A stretch of DNA of 64,000 nt, from positions 784,190 to 848,189 of the forward strand of contig NZ_LNYE01000029.1 in assembly GCF_001467695.1 (NCBI RefSeq). The letters are read 5' to 3'. Shown one piece after another: positions 57,254 through 64,000 of the stretch (within the stretch, counting starts at the first letter, position 1; each line of letters starts with the position of its first letter). The stretch is from Legionella gratiana (lineage in GTDB: Bacteria > Pseudomonadota > Gammaproteobacteria > Legionellales > Legionellaceae). The notes under the pieces are model-generated. The model saw only the letters and a list, made by a program, of their open reading frames with translations. It was not told the origin of the DNA and made no database searches. The position numbers were made by a program, and so were the translations under genes.

Positions 57254-57571
57254 GAGTTTCGCGAGCACATTTTGAGCAGCAATTTTAAGTTGCGTGTCAG
57301 TCCGTTGAGCCACCCAACGAGATCCTAGTACCATAGCCTCTATCTCATCATCTGAAAACATCAAAGGAGGTAATAGAAACCCAGGTTTAAGTACATACCC
57401 AACTCCAGGTTCTCCTTCAATAGGTGCACCAAAGGATTGCAAGGTACTCATATCTCTGTAAAGGGTACGCAGACTAATGCCTAATTCCTCCGCAAGACTC
57501 TTACCACTAACAGGCAAACGATGACGTCGTAATAATTGAATTAAATCGAATAAGCGTTCAGTTCGTGACAT
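56921..57571 (-). CDS. chimeric ORF: WYL-type regulator N-terminus fused to cas1 remnant
   Basis: An open frame of 216 residues from ATG 57571. Residues 1-106 are the HTH and linker of a YafY/WYL-type regulator: RTERLFDLIQLLRRHRLPVS, GISLRTLYRDMSTLQSFGAP, GVGYVLKPGFLLPPLMFSDD, EIEAMVLGSRWVAQRTDTQL. From about residue 107 the sequence switches to Cas1 (RIEYLKIHW onward) without a stop, until a frameshift adds VEFLMALQ. The WYL ligand domain is missing. It looks like an accidental deletion fusion; whether the HTH half still binds DNA is unknown. The DNA of its cas1 half is described in the cas1 remnant entry. Confidence 0.75.
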   Translation of the reverse strand: MSRTERLFDLIQLLRRHRLPVSGKSLAEELGISLRTLYRDMSTLQSFGAPIEGEPGVGYVLKPGFLLPPLMFSDDEIEAMVLGSRWVAQRTDTQLKIAAQNVLAKLSRIEYLKIHWKKSRDLTLDGFNCNDLQQELLLCVTKIKNAKDINQLMQAEAELTKKLYSYAANRTQYGKFNREREATDKANTFLNHGNYLAYGLAATTLWVLVEFLMALQ

Positions 57572-57625
57572 TATTGCACTAATGCTACTGCCAAATTATG
57601 GCAGTAGTATAGCATAAGAGTTGAA

Positions 57626-58582
57626 TCATAGTATTTTCCCTACTGCAGTATCGCGAACATCACCTTCATAGCCATCGGGATCATCAAATAACATATCGAT
57701 ATAACCATTGTTTCTATAAAATTTAAGAGCATTAGGTGAAGACTCTACATGCAAACTTTGATAACCTTGGCTTCTGAGCCATTTTTCACATAAAGTTAAA
57801 AATTGGCTGCCATATTGATGATTTCTTTTTGCCTCATCAATAACTATGATGCGCAAAGCAACTCGCTTTTTTGACCATAATTGCAAATGTGCATAACCTA
57901 TGATTTCAACGCCCTGATATAAAACAAAATGAACATGAGCATCATGTGCAAAAGTCCAAGTGTACGGATCAGAAAGCTCTGCTTTGTCAAAAAAGTAAAA
58001 TTGTCTTAAATGGCGAGCAGCATTCCATTCACGTGTTGTTAACGCCTTAACCATCCTTAATCCATTAAACCCTGCTCTTTTGTCTATTGCGACAATAAAA
58101 TCCTCTTTACCTAAACAATAGGCCGTGATGTCGCTAGGATATTGGCGTGCCAAGTCTTGTTTTAGACGCGCATAGGCATCTCTATCCTCGGGATGAGTTC
58201 TCATCCAATCCCTAAATTTTAAATGCCGTTCGATTTCAGGATTGCCCAGCTCAAAAACATGTGCATGATGTGTTCTTTGATTACCTCCTTTTTGAAAATA
58301 GCGTCGAAAAGGGATGCCGTACTCTCCTTTTGCTTCATAACCAAGTATTTGCATGGCAGCATTAGCCCTATCCACGTTGCTAAGATCCAAAACAACAGGA
58401 ATCATATCGATGACCGGTTTCGCCGCTAAACCAGATACTGATGTTGACCCTATATGATAAATTTCAATACAATTATCACCTAATACCTCTTTAATTCTCC
58501 CCGCTTCTTGCAAAAATTGCATAGGCCAATTGGCATCATAAGGACACACTTCGATGAGTCGTTGCTCTTGTTTGACTGGCAT
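57626..58582 (-). CDS. GrpB-GNAT bifunctional protein
   Basis: A 318-residue fusion. Residues 1-170 are a GrpB domain, a nucleotidyltransferase-fold family: IYHIGSTSVSGLAAKPVIDM is the diagnostic motif, with RTHHAHVF and FRDWMRTHPEDRDAYARLK. Residues 175-318 are a GNAT acetyltransferase, with IVIDEAKRNHQYGSQFLTLC and a SSPNALKFYRNNGY tail. Such fusions are found in Legionella and a few relatives; the reaction is not established. It may adenylylate then acetylate one target, or the domains may act separately. Weak ribosome site GAGAG. Confidence 0.85.
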   Translation of the reverse strand: MPVKQEQRLIEVCPYDANWPMQFLQEAGRIKEVLGDNCIEIYHIGSTSVSGLAAKPVIDMIPVVLDLSNVDRANAAMQILGYEAKGEYGIPFRRYFQKGGNQRTHHAHVFELGNPEIERHLKFRDWMRTHPEDRDAYARLKQDLARQYPSDITAYCLGKEDFIVAIDKRAGFNGLRMVKALTTREWNAARHLRQFYFFDKAELSDPYTWTFAHDAHVHFVLYQGVEIIGYAHLQLWSKKRVALRIIVIDEAKRNHQYGSQFLTLCEKWLRSQGYQSLHVESSPNALKFYRNNGYIDMLFDDPDGYEGDVRDTAVGKIL

Positions 58583-58641
58583 GATTTATTCTCTCTTTTG
58601 AATATGCTGAACGAAATAGGAGATCAATTAAAGTATATAAT

Positions 58642-60456
58642 TTATTCATTGCTGTCCCCATTTACTAACGACTCTCGGTACTCTTCTTCCTGGTGATCTG
58701 GCAAAAAACCACCGACCTGAGCATCCCATAAGGTTTTGTATAAACCATTAAGATTGAGAAGTTCCGTATGTGTGCCGTCTTCCACTATATGCCCCTTATC
58801 GAATACTAAAATGCGATCCATATGAAGAAGGGTTGATAAGCGATGAGCAATAACCAAAGTTGTTTTTCCCTGCATCAACTCCCAGAGACTCTCTTGAATG
58901 TTGGATTCTGTAATAGAATCCAACTGTGAAGTAGCTTCATCCAGTATTAAAATTGGAGCATTTTTTAATAGTGCGCGGGCAATTGCAATTCGTTGACGTT
59001 GACCTCCTGAAAGCTTAACTCCACGCTCGCCTACTAAAGTTTCATAGCCTTCTGGCAAAAGACTTATGAATTCATGGGCATGTGCTTTTTGAGAGGCAGC
59101 AATCACTTCTTCATCAGAAGCTTCAAGTCTTCCGTAATGTATGTTATCCATTAAGCTGCGATGAAAAAGCGTTGGGTCTTGTGGAATCATCGCGATGGTT
59201 CGTCTTAGACTTTCTTGGGTCACTGCGGATATGTCTTGGCCATCAATCAGAATTTGACCATCCACAACCTCATAAAGTCGTAAAATCAAATTCACAAACG
59301 TTGATTTGCCACTTCCTGAATACCCTACCAAACCAACTTTCTGACCTGCTTCAATAGTCACTGATTTATTTTGGAAAAGAGAATACCCACCGTGGTATTG
59401 AAATTTAACCTTGGAAAACTCAATTTTTCCTTGAGTCACTATTAATTGAGAGGCCTTATTTTTATCCTTAATTCCATGGGGGAGCACCAATGCGTTTAAA
59501 CTTTGCCTTGCCTTACCCAATGCTTGGTTAAACTGATCTACTTGGTACATGGTGTACCACATCATATGGCCCAATTCCATAGACAGGCCAAGAATCAAAG
59601 CAAAATCACCGATGCTCACAAGACCTTTGCCATACAAATGAATCAAAGCAAAAGAAGCAAAACCCATCATCACCGCAATCATTCCACCTTGTACGCAGCA
59701 TAACAAAACAATAAAGATCTCTTTTTTTTGAAATGCCTGCTGCACCACATGAAAAAAGCGATTCATCCGTTCCACTTCGTATTTTTTCTGTGAAAAAATA
59801 CGTATATTGGACTGGTTAGACAGGCTATCAACCAATTGTCCAGAAAGCTGCGATTCAGAGCTAGCATGGTTATCAGACAGTTGGACTAATCGTGCGGACA
59901 TCCAGACACTAAATGAGGAAAAAGCAATGAACCAAAAGAATAAAATATAAAAGAACAAGGCATTAACCGAATAAGCTGTAATAAATGATACCATCAACAA
60001 AGAAGCGCCACGAAGAAAATCCACAGACACTCGATGCAAGATAATCTCGAGATTATCAGCAAGTGTTGTAATTTGATCGGCGATTCTCCCCGATAAATTA
60101 TCCTGAAAAAATTGTGCACTTCCTCCTAACACATACTCAAAAGTTTGGCCAATAATTTGGTTTTTAATACGTGCTTCGTATTTATAGTTCAAAAATCCAA
60201 GTGTTCGCCAGGTTATATTGTCAAAAACAATAAAGTTCAATACCAATAATCCAGCTATCCAATACAAAGAGGACATGTCTGTATTTGCGTTTACTGCCAA
60301 AGTATTGATGAACGATTTAATTAATAAGCTATTAAATGGCCCCCAAAATCCAGCCAATAAAGCAAGCAGGATAAATAAGATAACTATGGCTCGATACGGT
60401 TTTAAAAAATGCCAAGTAAAACTGCCCAAATGATTAGGCAAATAATTAGCGTTCAT
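58642..60456 (-). CDS. ABC transporter, fused permease/ATPase exporter
   Basis: A 604-residue half-size exporter. Six membrane segments lie in residues 1-310, the nucleotide-binding domain from about 345: GYSGSGKST (Walker A), LSGGQRQRIAIARALL (signature), ILILDEATSQLDS (Walker B), VIAHRLSTL (H-loop). It works as a homodimer or with a partner and exports lipids, peptides or drugs. Its ATG overlaps the stop of the upstream ABC-F gene (ATGA at 60453-60456), with GAGG upstream, so both proteins are made together. Drug or toxin efflux paired with ribosome protection is plausible. Confidence 0.93.
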   Translation of the reverse strand: MNANYLPNHLGSFTWHFLKPYRAIVILFILLALLAGFWGPFNSLLIKSFINTLAVNANTDMSSLYWIAGLLVLNFIVFDNITWRTLGFLNYKYEARIKNQIIGQTFEYVLGGSAQFFQDNLSGRIADQITTLADNLEIILHRVSVDFLRGASLLMVSFITAYSVNALFFYILFFWFIAFSSFSVWMSARLVQLSDNHASSESQLSGQLVDSLSNQSNIRIFSQKKYEVERMNRFFHVVQQAFQKKEIFIVLLCCVQGGMIAVMMGFASFALIHLYGKGLVSIGDFALILGLSMELGHMMWYTMYQVDQFNQALGKARQSLNALVLPHGIKDKNKASQLIVTQGKIEFSKVKFQYHGGYSLFQNKSVTIEAGQKVGLVGYSGSGKSTFVNLILRLYEVVDGQILIDGQDISAVTQESLRRTIAMIPQDPTLFHRSLMDNIHYGRLEASDEEVIAASQKAHAHEFISLLPEGYETLVGERGVKLSGGQRQRIAIARALLKNAPILILDEATSQLDSITESNIQESLWELMQGKTTLVIAHRLSTLLHMDRILVFDKGHIVEDGTHTELLNLNGLYKTLWDAQVGGFLPDHQEEEYRESLVNGDSNE

Positions 60457-61910
60457 AGTTCATTACCTCTATGTGCCTCATTAAAACACTGTATTTTTCC
60501 TTGATAAATCTGATACTTGGTTTCAATGTGAATGGATTCTAAAAAGTCATGATCGTGGGATATAACAAGCAGTGCCCCGGGAAATTCATGTAATACCTCA
60601 ATAATATGAGTGCGTGTTTCCAAGTCTACATTGTTAGTTATCTCATCTAAAATAAGTAATTTAGGCGGATTTGCAGCAATTAATGCCAAAGAAAATCGTA
60701 CCTTTTCACCACCTGAAAGATTTTTGATCTTCATTCCTATTTCTTCATTTTTACGAAATAAAAAATTATTTAAATGAGTACGAATTTCAGTATGAGAGGC
60801 ATGCAGCATCTTACAGCGCATCAAATCCAATACCGTTTCTTCGGAGTTCAAGTGCTGATAATGCTGATCAAGGTACCCTATAGTCTTGCCGTTAGGAACA
60901 ATCCATTCACCCGTCCTATTAATTTGAGAAGCTCCTAATATCGCTTTGACAAAAGTTGACTTACCTGATGCGTTATCCCCATATAACGCTACTCGCTCGC
61001 TGCCATTAAGGTGAAAATTAATATTATCCAGAATCAAATCCCCATACTCATAACTAATGGAAGCATTTTGAATTCGTATCAAGGGTTTATGATGCTCCAG
61101 ACCCTTTAATTTAAATTTGTGCTTGATAGCCTCAGGTTGGTAGAGAGAAGAGAGCTCTTCTAGTACTTGTTGTTTCTTATCATTCATGTAACTTAGCCTT
61201 TTATCTCCTGTAGTCATAGCCTTAGCTAATTTAGTATGAGAGCGAATTGTTGGCCATTTTCGTTGTGCTATTTTCTTCTCACCTTGAATCCGCGAACGTT
61301 TATTTCGTTCTTGCTCTTTCATTAATGCAAGATGCGTCTCTTTTTTCTGCCGCGTAAGCGTTGCTAACTCGTGATCAATAGATGTTTTTCGCTCTGCAAG
61401 CAGCCGTTGATAATCAGGATAAGCCCCTCTAAAAGCGGTTATTTTTCCTGACTCAATATGCCATAAAGTATCTGTGACTGTCTTGATCAACTCTGTATCA
61501 TGAGAAGCAATAACGAGTGTTCCCGGATAATGTTCGAGCATGCGCATTAAAGAACGACGATTGCGATTATCAAGATGATTTGTAGGTTCGTCTAACAAAA
61601 GTACATTAGAATTTTCGGATAAAACTTTTGTCAATAACTGGTTAAGTTTTTGACCACCACTTAACGTTGGAAAACCCTCAATTACTTGAGGTAAATAACC
61701 AAAATGAACGTCATGCGGTACCTTAATATCGCCTTGAGAAGGCAGACAAAGACCACAAAGTATCTTTAATAACGTTGACTTTCCTGCTCCATTACGACCA
61801 ATCAGTGTAATGCGATCACCAAAATGAATTTCGCCATTAAAGGCTTCAAAACAAACTTTGTGAGAATAGATAAGGCTTATGTCGTTAAATTGAATCGGTT
61901 TATGGTACAT
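60453..61910 (-). CDS. ABC-F family ATPase (ribosome-associated)
   Basis: A 485-residue soluble protein with two tandem ATPase domains and no membrane segments. Domain 1 has GRNGAGKSTLLK, LSGGQ and VLLLDEPTNHLDN; domain 2 has GDNASGKSTFVK, NLSGGEKVRF and LLILDEITNNVD. A long charged linker (about 170-275) fits the interdomain P-site tRNA-interaction motif. This is the ABC-F class, which acts on the ribosome; some members confer antibiotic protection, others tune translation. Translationally coupled to the downstream exporter. Compact size resembles resistance-type proteins, but sequence alone does not prove it. Confidence 0.88.
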   Translation of the reverse strand: MYHKPIQFNDISLIYSHKVCFEAFNGEIHFGDRITLIGRNGAGKSTLLKILCGLCLPSQGDIKVPHDVHFGYLPQVIEGFPTLSGGQKLNQLLTKVLSENSNVLLLDEPTNHLDNRNRRSLMRMLEHYPGTLVIASHDTELIKTVTDTLWHIESGKITAFRGAYPDYQRLLAERKTSIDHELATLTRQKKETHLALMKEQERNKRSRIQGEKKIAQRKWPTIRSHTKLAKAMTTGDKRLSYMNDKKQQVLEELSSLYQPEAIKHKFKLKGLEHHKPLIRIQNASISYEYGDLILDNINFHLNGSERVALYGDNASGKSTFVKAILGASQINRTGEWIVPNGKTIGYLDQHYQHLNSEETVLDLMRCKMLHASHTEIRTHLNNFLFRKNEEIGMKIKNLSGGEKVRFSLALIAANPPKLLILDEITNNVDLETRTHIIEVLHEFPGALLVISHDHDFLESIHIETKYQIYQGKIQCFNEAHRGNEL

Positions 61911-62309
61911 GATTTACTCTTAAGTATGTCTTTTCAGGACAATAAAAACAGAAAGTCAAAAATGACTTAGTTCACTTTGCCCTATAGATGGGCGCACTTA
62001 AGCTGTAATTTTCATGACGCTTTAACCTACCTTTGTGTTATTAAGAGAAACGACATCTTATTTTAAATTAAAGTATTAAAAAATGTCAATGCTCTCTCTA
62101 CAATTTGGTTTTTATGAATGCATGCATAGAGGGAAATAAAAACTAACTTATAGGACTTTTAAATCGTTTAGCATATGTTAGTTTTCCAAATAAAACAGCA
62201 ATTATAATTAGGGTTGACAATTCATGTTCACCGACTACATGCCTTGGCTTAATTGAATTTAAAGAACAGAATAGTTATCTTAATAACTTAAGCTTATTGA
62301 GAATTCGAA
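61911..62309. other. gap without a recognised gene
   Basis: 399 bp, AT-rich, between the divergent ABC-F and small membrane genes. A TTGACA hexamer at 62214-62219 faces right but has no convincing -10 at 17 bp. A TATAAT lies at 62203-62208. Nothing else was seen. Confidence 0.4.
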
Positions 62310-62501
62310 ATGTCCAGATCTCTGTTTTTAATTGTACAAATTATAAGTATAATAACTGGCCTTGTCTTTCTATTTATTGCATTTAATATGCTTCGCCCCA
62401 AAGAGAAAGAACAAAGACTTATTCAAGATCAATTTTTATTTTATTTAATCTTAGGGCTCTTTTTTATTTTTTTCACTTTTTTACTCGAATATTTTGGATA
62501 A
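62310..62501 (+). CDS. small two-helix membrane protein, unknown
   Basis: A 63-residue peptide with two hydrophobic helices (about 5-26 and 42-58) joined by the charged loop PKEKEQRLIQDQ. No family recognised. The ribosome site is weak (GAGAA). The composition fits a genuine small inner-membrane protein. The next gene is a cupredoxin on the same strand 116 bp on. Confidence 0.5.
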   Translation: MSRSLFLIVQIISIITGLVFLFIAFNMLRPKEKEQRLIQDQFLFYLILGLFFIFFTFLLEYFG

Positions 62502-62617
62502 ATGAAAAACGACAAAAGCGCTTGTCTGTTTTTATAGATTCTTTTATCGAGAAAAATGATACAATTAGCCTCCAAAATTCACTGCATTTGAGCTTAATCA
62601 TTGATAGGATTTAACAT

Positions 62618-63091
62618 ATGAGACCTGCATTAACCAAGATTATTCTAAGTAGTATTTTCTCCGTGATTTTTATAAGTCCAACATTTGCACATTCTAATAA
62701 AATAAGCTCGGTAGGAAATCCCGTGGATGTAACAAAAACCACAAAAACTATCTATGTGATTGCTTCGGATGATATGCGATTTAATTTTTCACAAAAATTA
62801 AAATTTCATGATGGTGAAATTATCACTTTTAAAGTAACCAATGTAGGAAAAGTAGTTCACGAATTCTCGATTGGTGATGAACAAGAACAAAAAGCACATC
62901 AAAAAATGATGCGTGATATGCCAGGAATGGTTCATGAAGATGGTAATACAATTACGATTAATCCGGGTGAAACTAAAACATTGACTTGGAAGTTTAAATC
63001 AAATCCAACCCAGAATGTTGTATTTGCATGTAATATCCCAGGCCATTTTGAAGCAGGTATGTATCAAAAAATGAAGGTTTTGAATGCTTAA
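62618..63091 (+). CDS. exported cupredoxin (plastocyanin/azurin-like)
   Basis: A 157-residue protein with a signal peptide (about 1-24, PTFAHS). The cupredoxin fold follows: EIITFKVTNVGKVVHEFSIG gives the first copper His (about 87), and CNIPGHFEAGMYQKMKV gives the Cys-His-Met ligands near the end. All four type-1 copper ligands appear in place. It would carry electrons or copper in the periplasm; no oxidase or copper-resistance gene is adjacent. AGGA precedes ATG 62618. Confidence 0.85.
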   Translation: MRPALTKIILSSIFSVIFISPTFAHSNKISSVGNPVDVTKTTKTIYVIASDDMRFNFSQKLKFHDGEIITFKVTNVGKVVHEFSIGDEQEQKAHQKMMRDMPGMVHEDGNTITINPGETKTLTWKFKSNPTQNVVFACNIPGHFEAGMYQKMKVLNA

Positions 63092-63182
63092 CCTAGAAAA
63101 AACACACTGTCTTGCGGAGCATGGATATGCATAATTACTTTTTAGAATTGCACAATTTATTTAATGACGCAACAGGCCTTTC

Positions 63183-63650
63183 ATGAGAACAATAGCTTAT
63201 CTAAAACATCATTCAGACAGTATTCCAGAACTTGCCAAAATTTGGTATGAAGTATTAGGACAAATTTGGATCCCTGATGTACCTATTTCACGTGTAGAAG
63301 ATAATTTACGTAATCATTTAAACACAGAACAAGTACCACTCACCTTCGTTGCTTTCGATGAACATAAGCCTGTTGGAATGTGCTCATTACGAGGCAATGA
63401 TGGTATTCGTCCTGAGTTAACTCCATGGCTCGGTTCTTTAGTGGTTTCGAAAAATTATCAAAAACAAGGTATCGCAAAGCAACTTATTGATATAACTAAA
63501 GAAAAAGCGAAAACTTTAGGCTTTAAAAATCTTTATCTTTTTGCTTTTGATCCAACTATCTCAGAATATTACAGTCGTCTTGGCTGGTGCAAAATTGGAA
63601 TGGATGAATTTAAAGGACATCCTGTAACCGTCATGGAGATAATGCTGTGA
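63183..63650 (+). CDS. GNAT family N-acetyltransferase
   Basis: A 155-residue single-domain GNAT. VVSKNYQKQGIAKQLIDITK is the acetyl-CoA motif A (Q-x-x-G-x-A/G), with FVAFDEHKPVGMCSLR as the preceding strand-turn-strand and SEYYSRLGWCKIG as motif B. Substrate unknown; small amines, antibiotics or protein N-termini are all possible. Short ribosome site AGG close to ATG 63183. Unlinked to the GNAT gene at 279. Confidence 0.85.
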   Translation: MRTIAYLKHHSDSIPELAKIWYEVLGQIWIPDVPISRVEDNLRNHLNTEQVPLTFVAFDEHKPVGMCSLRGNDGIRPELTPWLGSLVVSKNYQKQGIAKQLIDITKEKAKTLGFKNLYLFAFDPTISEYYSRLGWCKIGMDEFKGHPVTVMEIML

Positions 63651-63725
63651 CGATTAGACTCTTTTGCTTGATTTGAGTTTTTATCGCCTATGCTCGCATT
63701 TTGATGAAGCACAATGCTTCAATGA

Positions 63726-63754
63726 AAATCGATTTTCGCTTTTGCGAAAATGAC
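63726..63754. repeat. GCGAAAGCG palindromic repeat, unit d
   Basis: AAATCGATTTTCGCTTTTGC, continuing GAAAATGAC, matches unit c at 26 of 29 positions. It lies 76 bp past the GNAT stop, next to a solitary MITE-like end at 63768. Confidence 0.55.
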
Positions 63755-63767
63755 AAGACCCCTTAAG

Positions 63768-63781
63768 TTAACGTAAGTTCG
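63768..63781. repeat. solitary end of the MITE-like repeat
   Basis: TTAACGTAAGTTCG matches the terminal inverted repeat with one change. No interior or second end of the element is visible in the remaining 200 bp. Confidence 0.45.
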
Positions 63782-63979
63782 GGATAAGAATTTTATTAGA
63801 TCCATACCTGGTTTCGTTCGGTCGGGTGTGACCTCAGATTAATGTAAGCAAACAATGACACAATTCACTCAATAGTCATTTTACTTATCACCCAAAGTAT
63901 TCTTATTTTGCCTTCTATAAAGACCAACCTATGATTGATAAAATGGTTAAAATGACCAGCCTTTACAATTAGGATGCGC

Positions 63980-64000
63980 GTGGAACAAATCATTAATGGT
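63980..64000 (+). CDS. possible 5' end of a gene cut by the window edge
   Basis: A GTG at 63980 (or ATG at 63974 in the same frame) opens VEQIING to the end of the window. AGGA lies five bases before the GTG. Only seven codons are visible, so no product can be named. Confidence 0.3.

Noticed and set aside
56204..57625. Possible CRISPR array next to the I-F cas remnants
   Set aside because: No regularly spaced repeats of 28 bp or other length were seen here or elsewhere in the window.

Overview
The window reads as a chromosomal segment of a Legionella species, probably not L. pneumophila itself. It is AT-rich and gene-dense. It mixes ordinary gammaproteobacterial housekeeping genes (a complete hisGDCBHAFI operon, hemF, pyrE, rlmI, rdgC, two kup genes, two cold-shock genes) with genes of the kind that encode Dot/Icm type IV effectors: leucine-rich repeats, DUF4116 repeats, a U-box, an ankyrin protein with a C-terminal membrane segment, a eukaryotic-like kinase, and an IcmL-like protein. 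Genus assignment is inference from gene content; no rRNA or tRNA gene was found.

Layout. 1-10 kb: GNAT plus polysaccharide deacetylase, an orphan flgD-like gene, hemF, an LplT-like transporter, an LRR protein, an orphan malonyl transacylase, a capA remnant, phzF-like, csp and pyrE. 10-20 kb: a DUF4116 protein, then a TrpR-like regulator translationally coupled to the compact his operon. 20-29 kb: rlmI, kup-rdgC, an L,D-transpeptidase, a nucleoside deaminase, mntP, a secreted GH18 chitinase and a protein with a CheD/CNF-like Cys-His motif. 30-34 kb: an ArsR regulator with a SulP transporter and beta-carbonic anhydrase, then a cytosolic and an exported Hsp20 protein. 34-43 kb: a class II amidotransferase, a three-gene set (CHASE4 histidine kinase, TorF-like porin, REC-GGDEF-EAL regulator) and a second kup.

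43-58 kb is the accessory part. It holds a carboxylate-amine ligase, a small U-box protein, an IcmL-like exported protein, a csp, a PAS-LuxR regulator, a kinase, a HAD protein and two ankyrin-type genes. It also holds several broken genes: a 5' duplicate of the deaminase, a frameshifted PAS gene, a frameshifted papain/YopT-like protease, and a decayed type I-F CRISPR-Cas adaptation locus. In that locus a cas1 remnant has become fused to the N-terminal half of a WYL-type regulator, and a cas2-3 remnant follows. 58-64 kb: a GrpB-GNAT fusion, an ABC exporter coupled to an ABC-F protein, a cupredoxin and a GNAT.

Repeats. A MITE-like element of about 175 bp with 20+ bp terminal inverted repeats occurs three times complete (2813-2986, 42953-43127, 48503-48678) and twice as a single end (12297, 63768). 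A second small palindromic repeat containing GCTTTCGCGAAA or a close variant occurs at least four times. The complete MITE-like copies and most of the broken genes lie next to effector-like genes, so the accessory stretches look like zones of insertion and decay.
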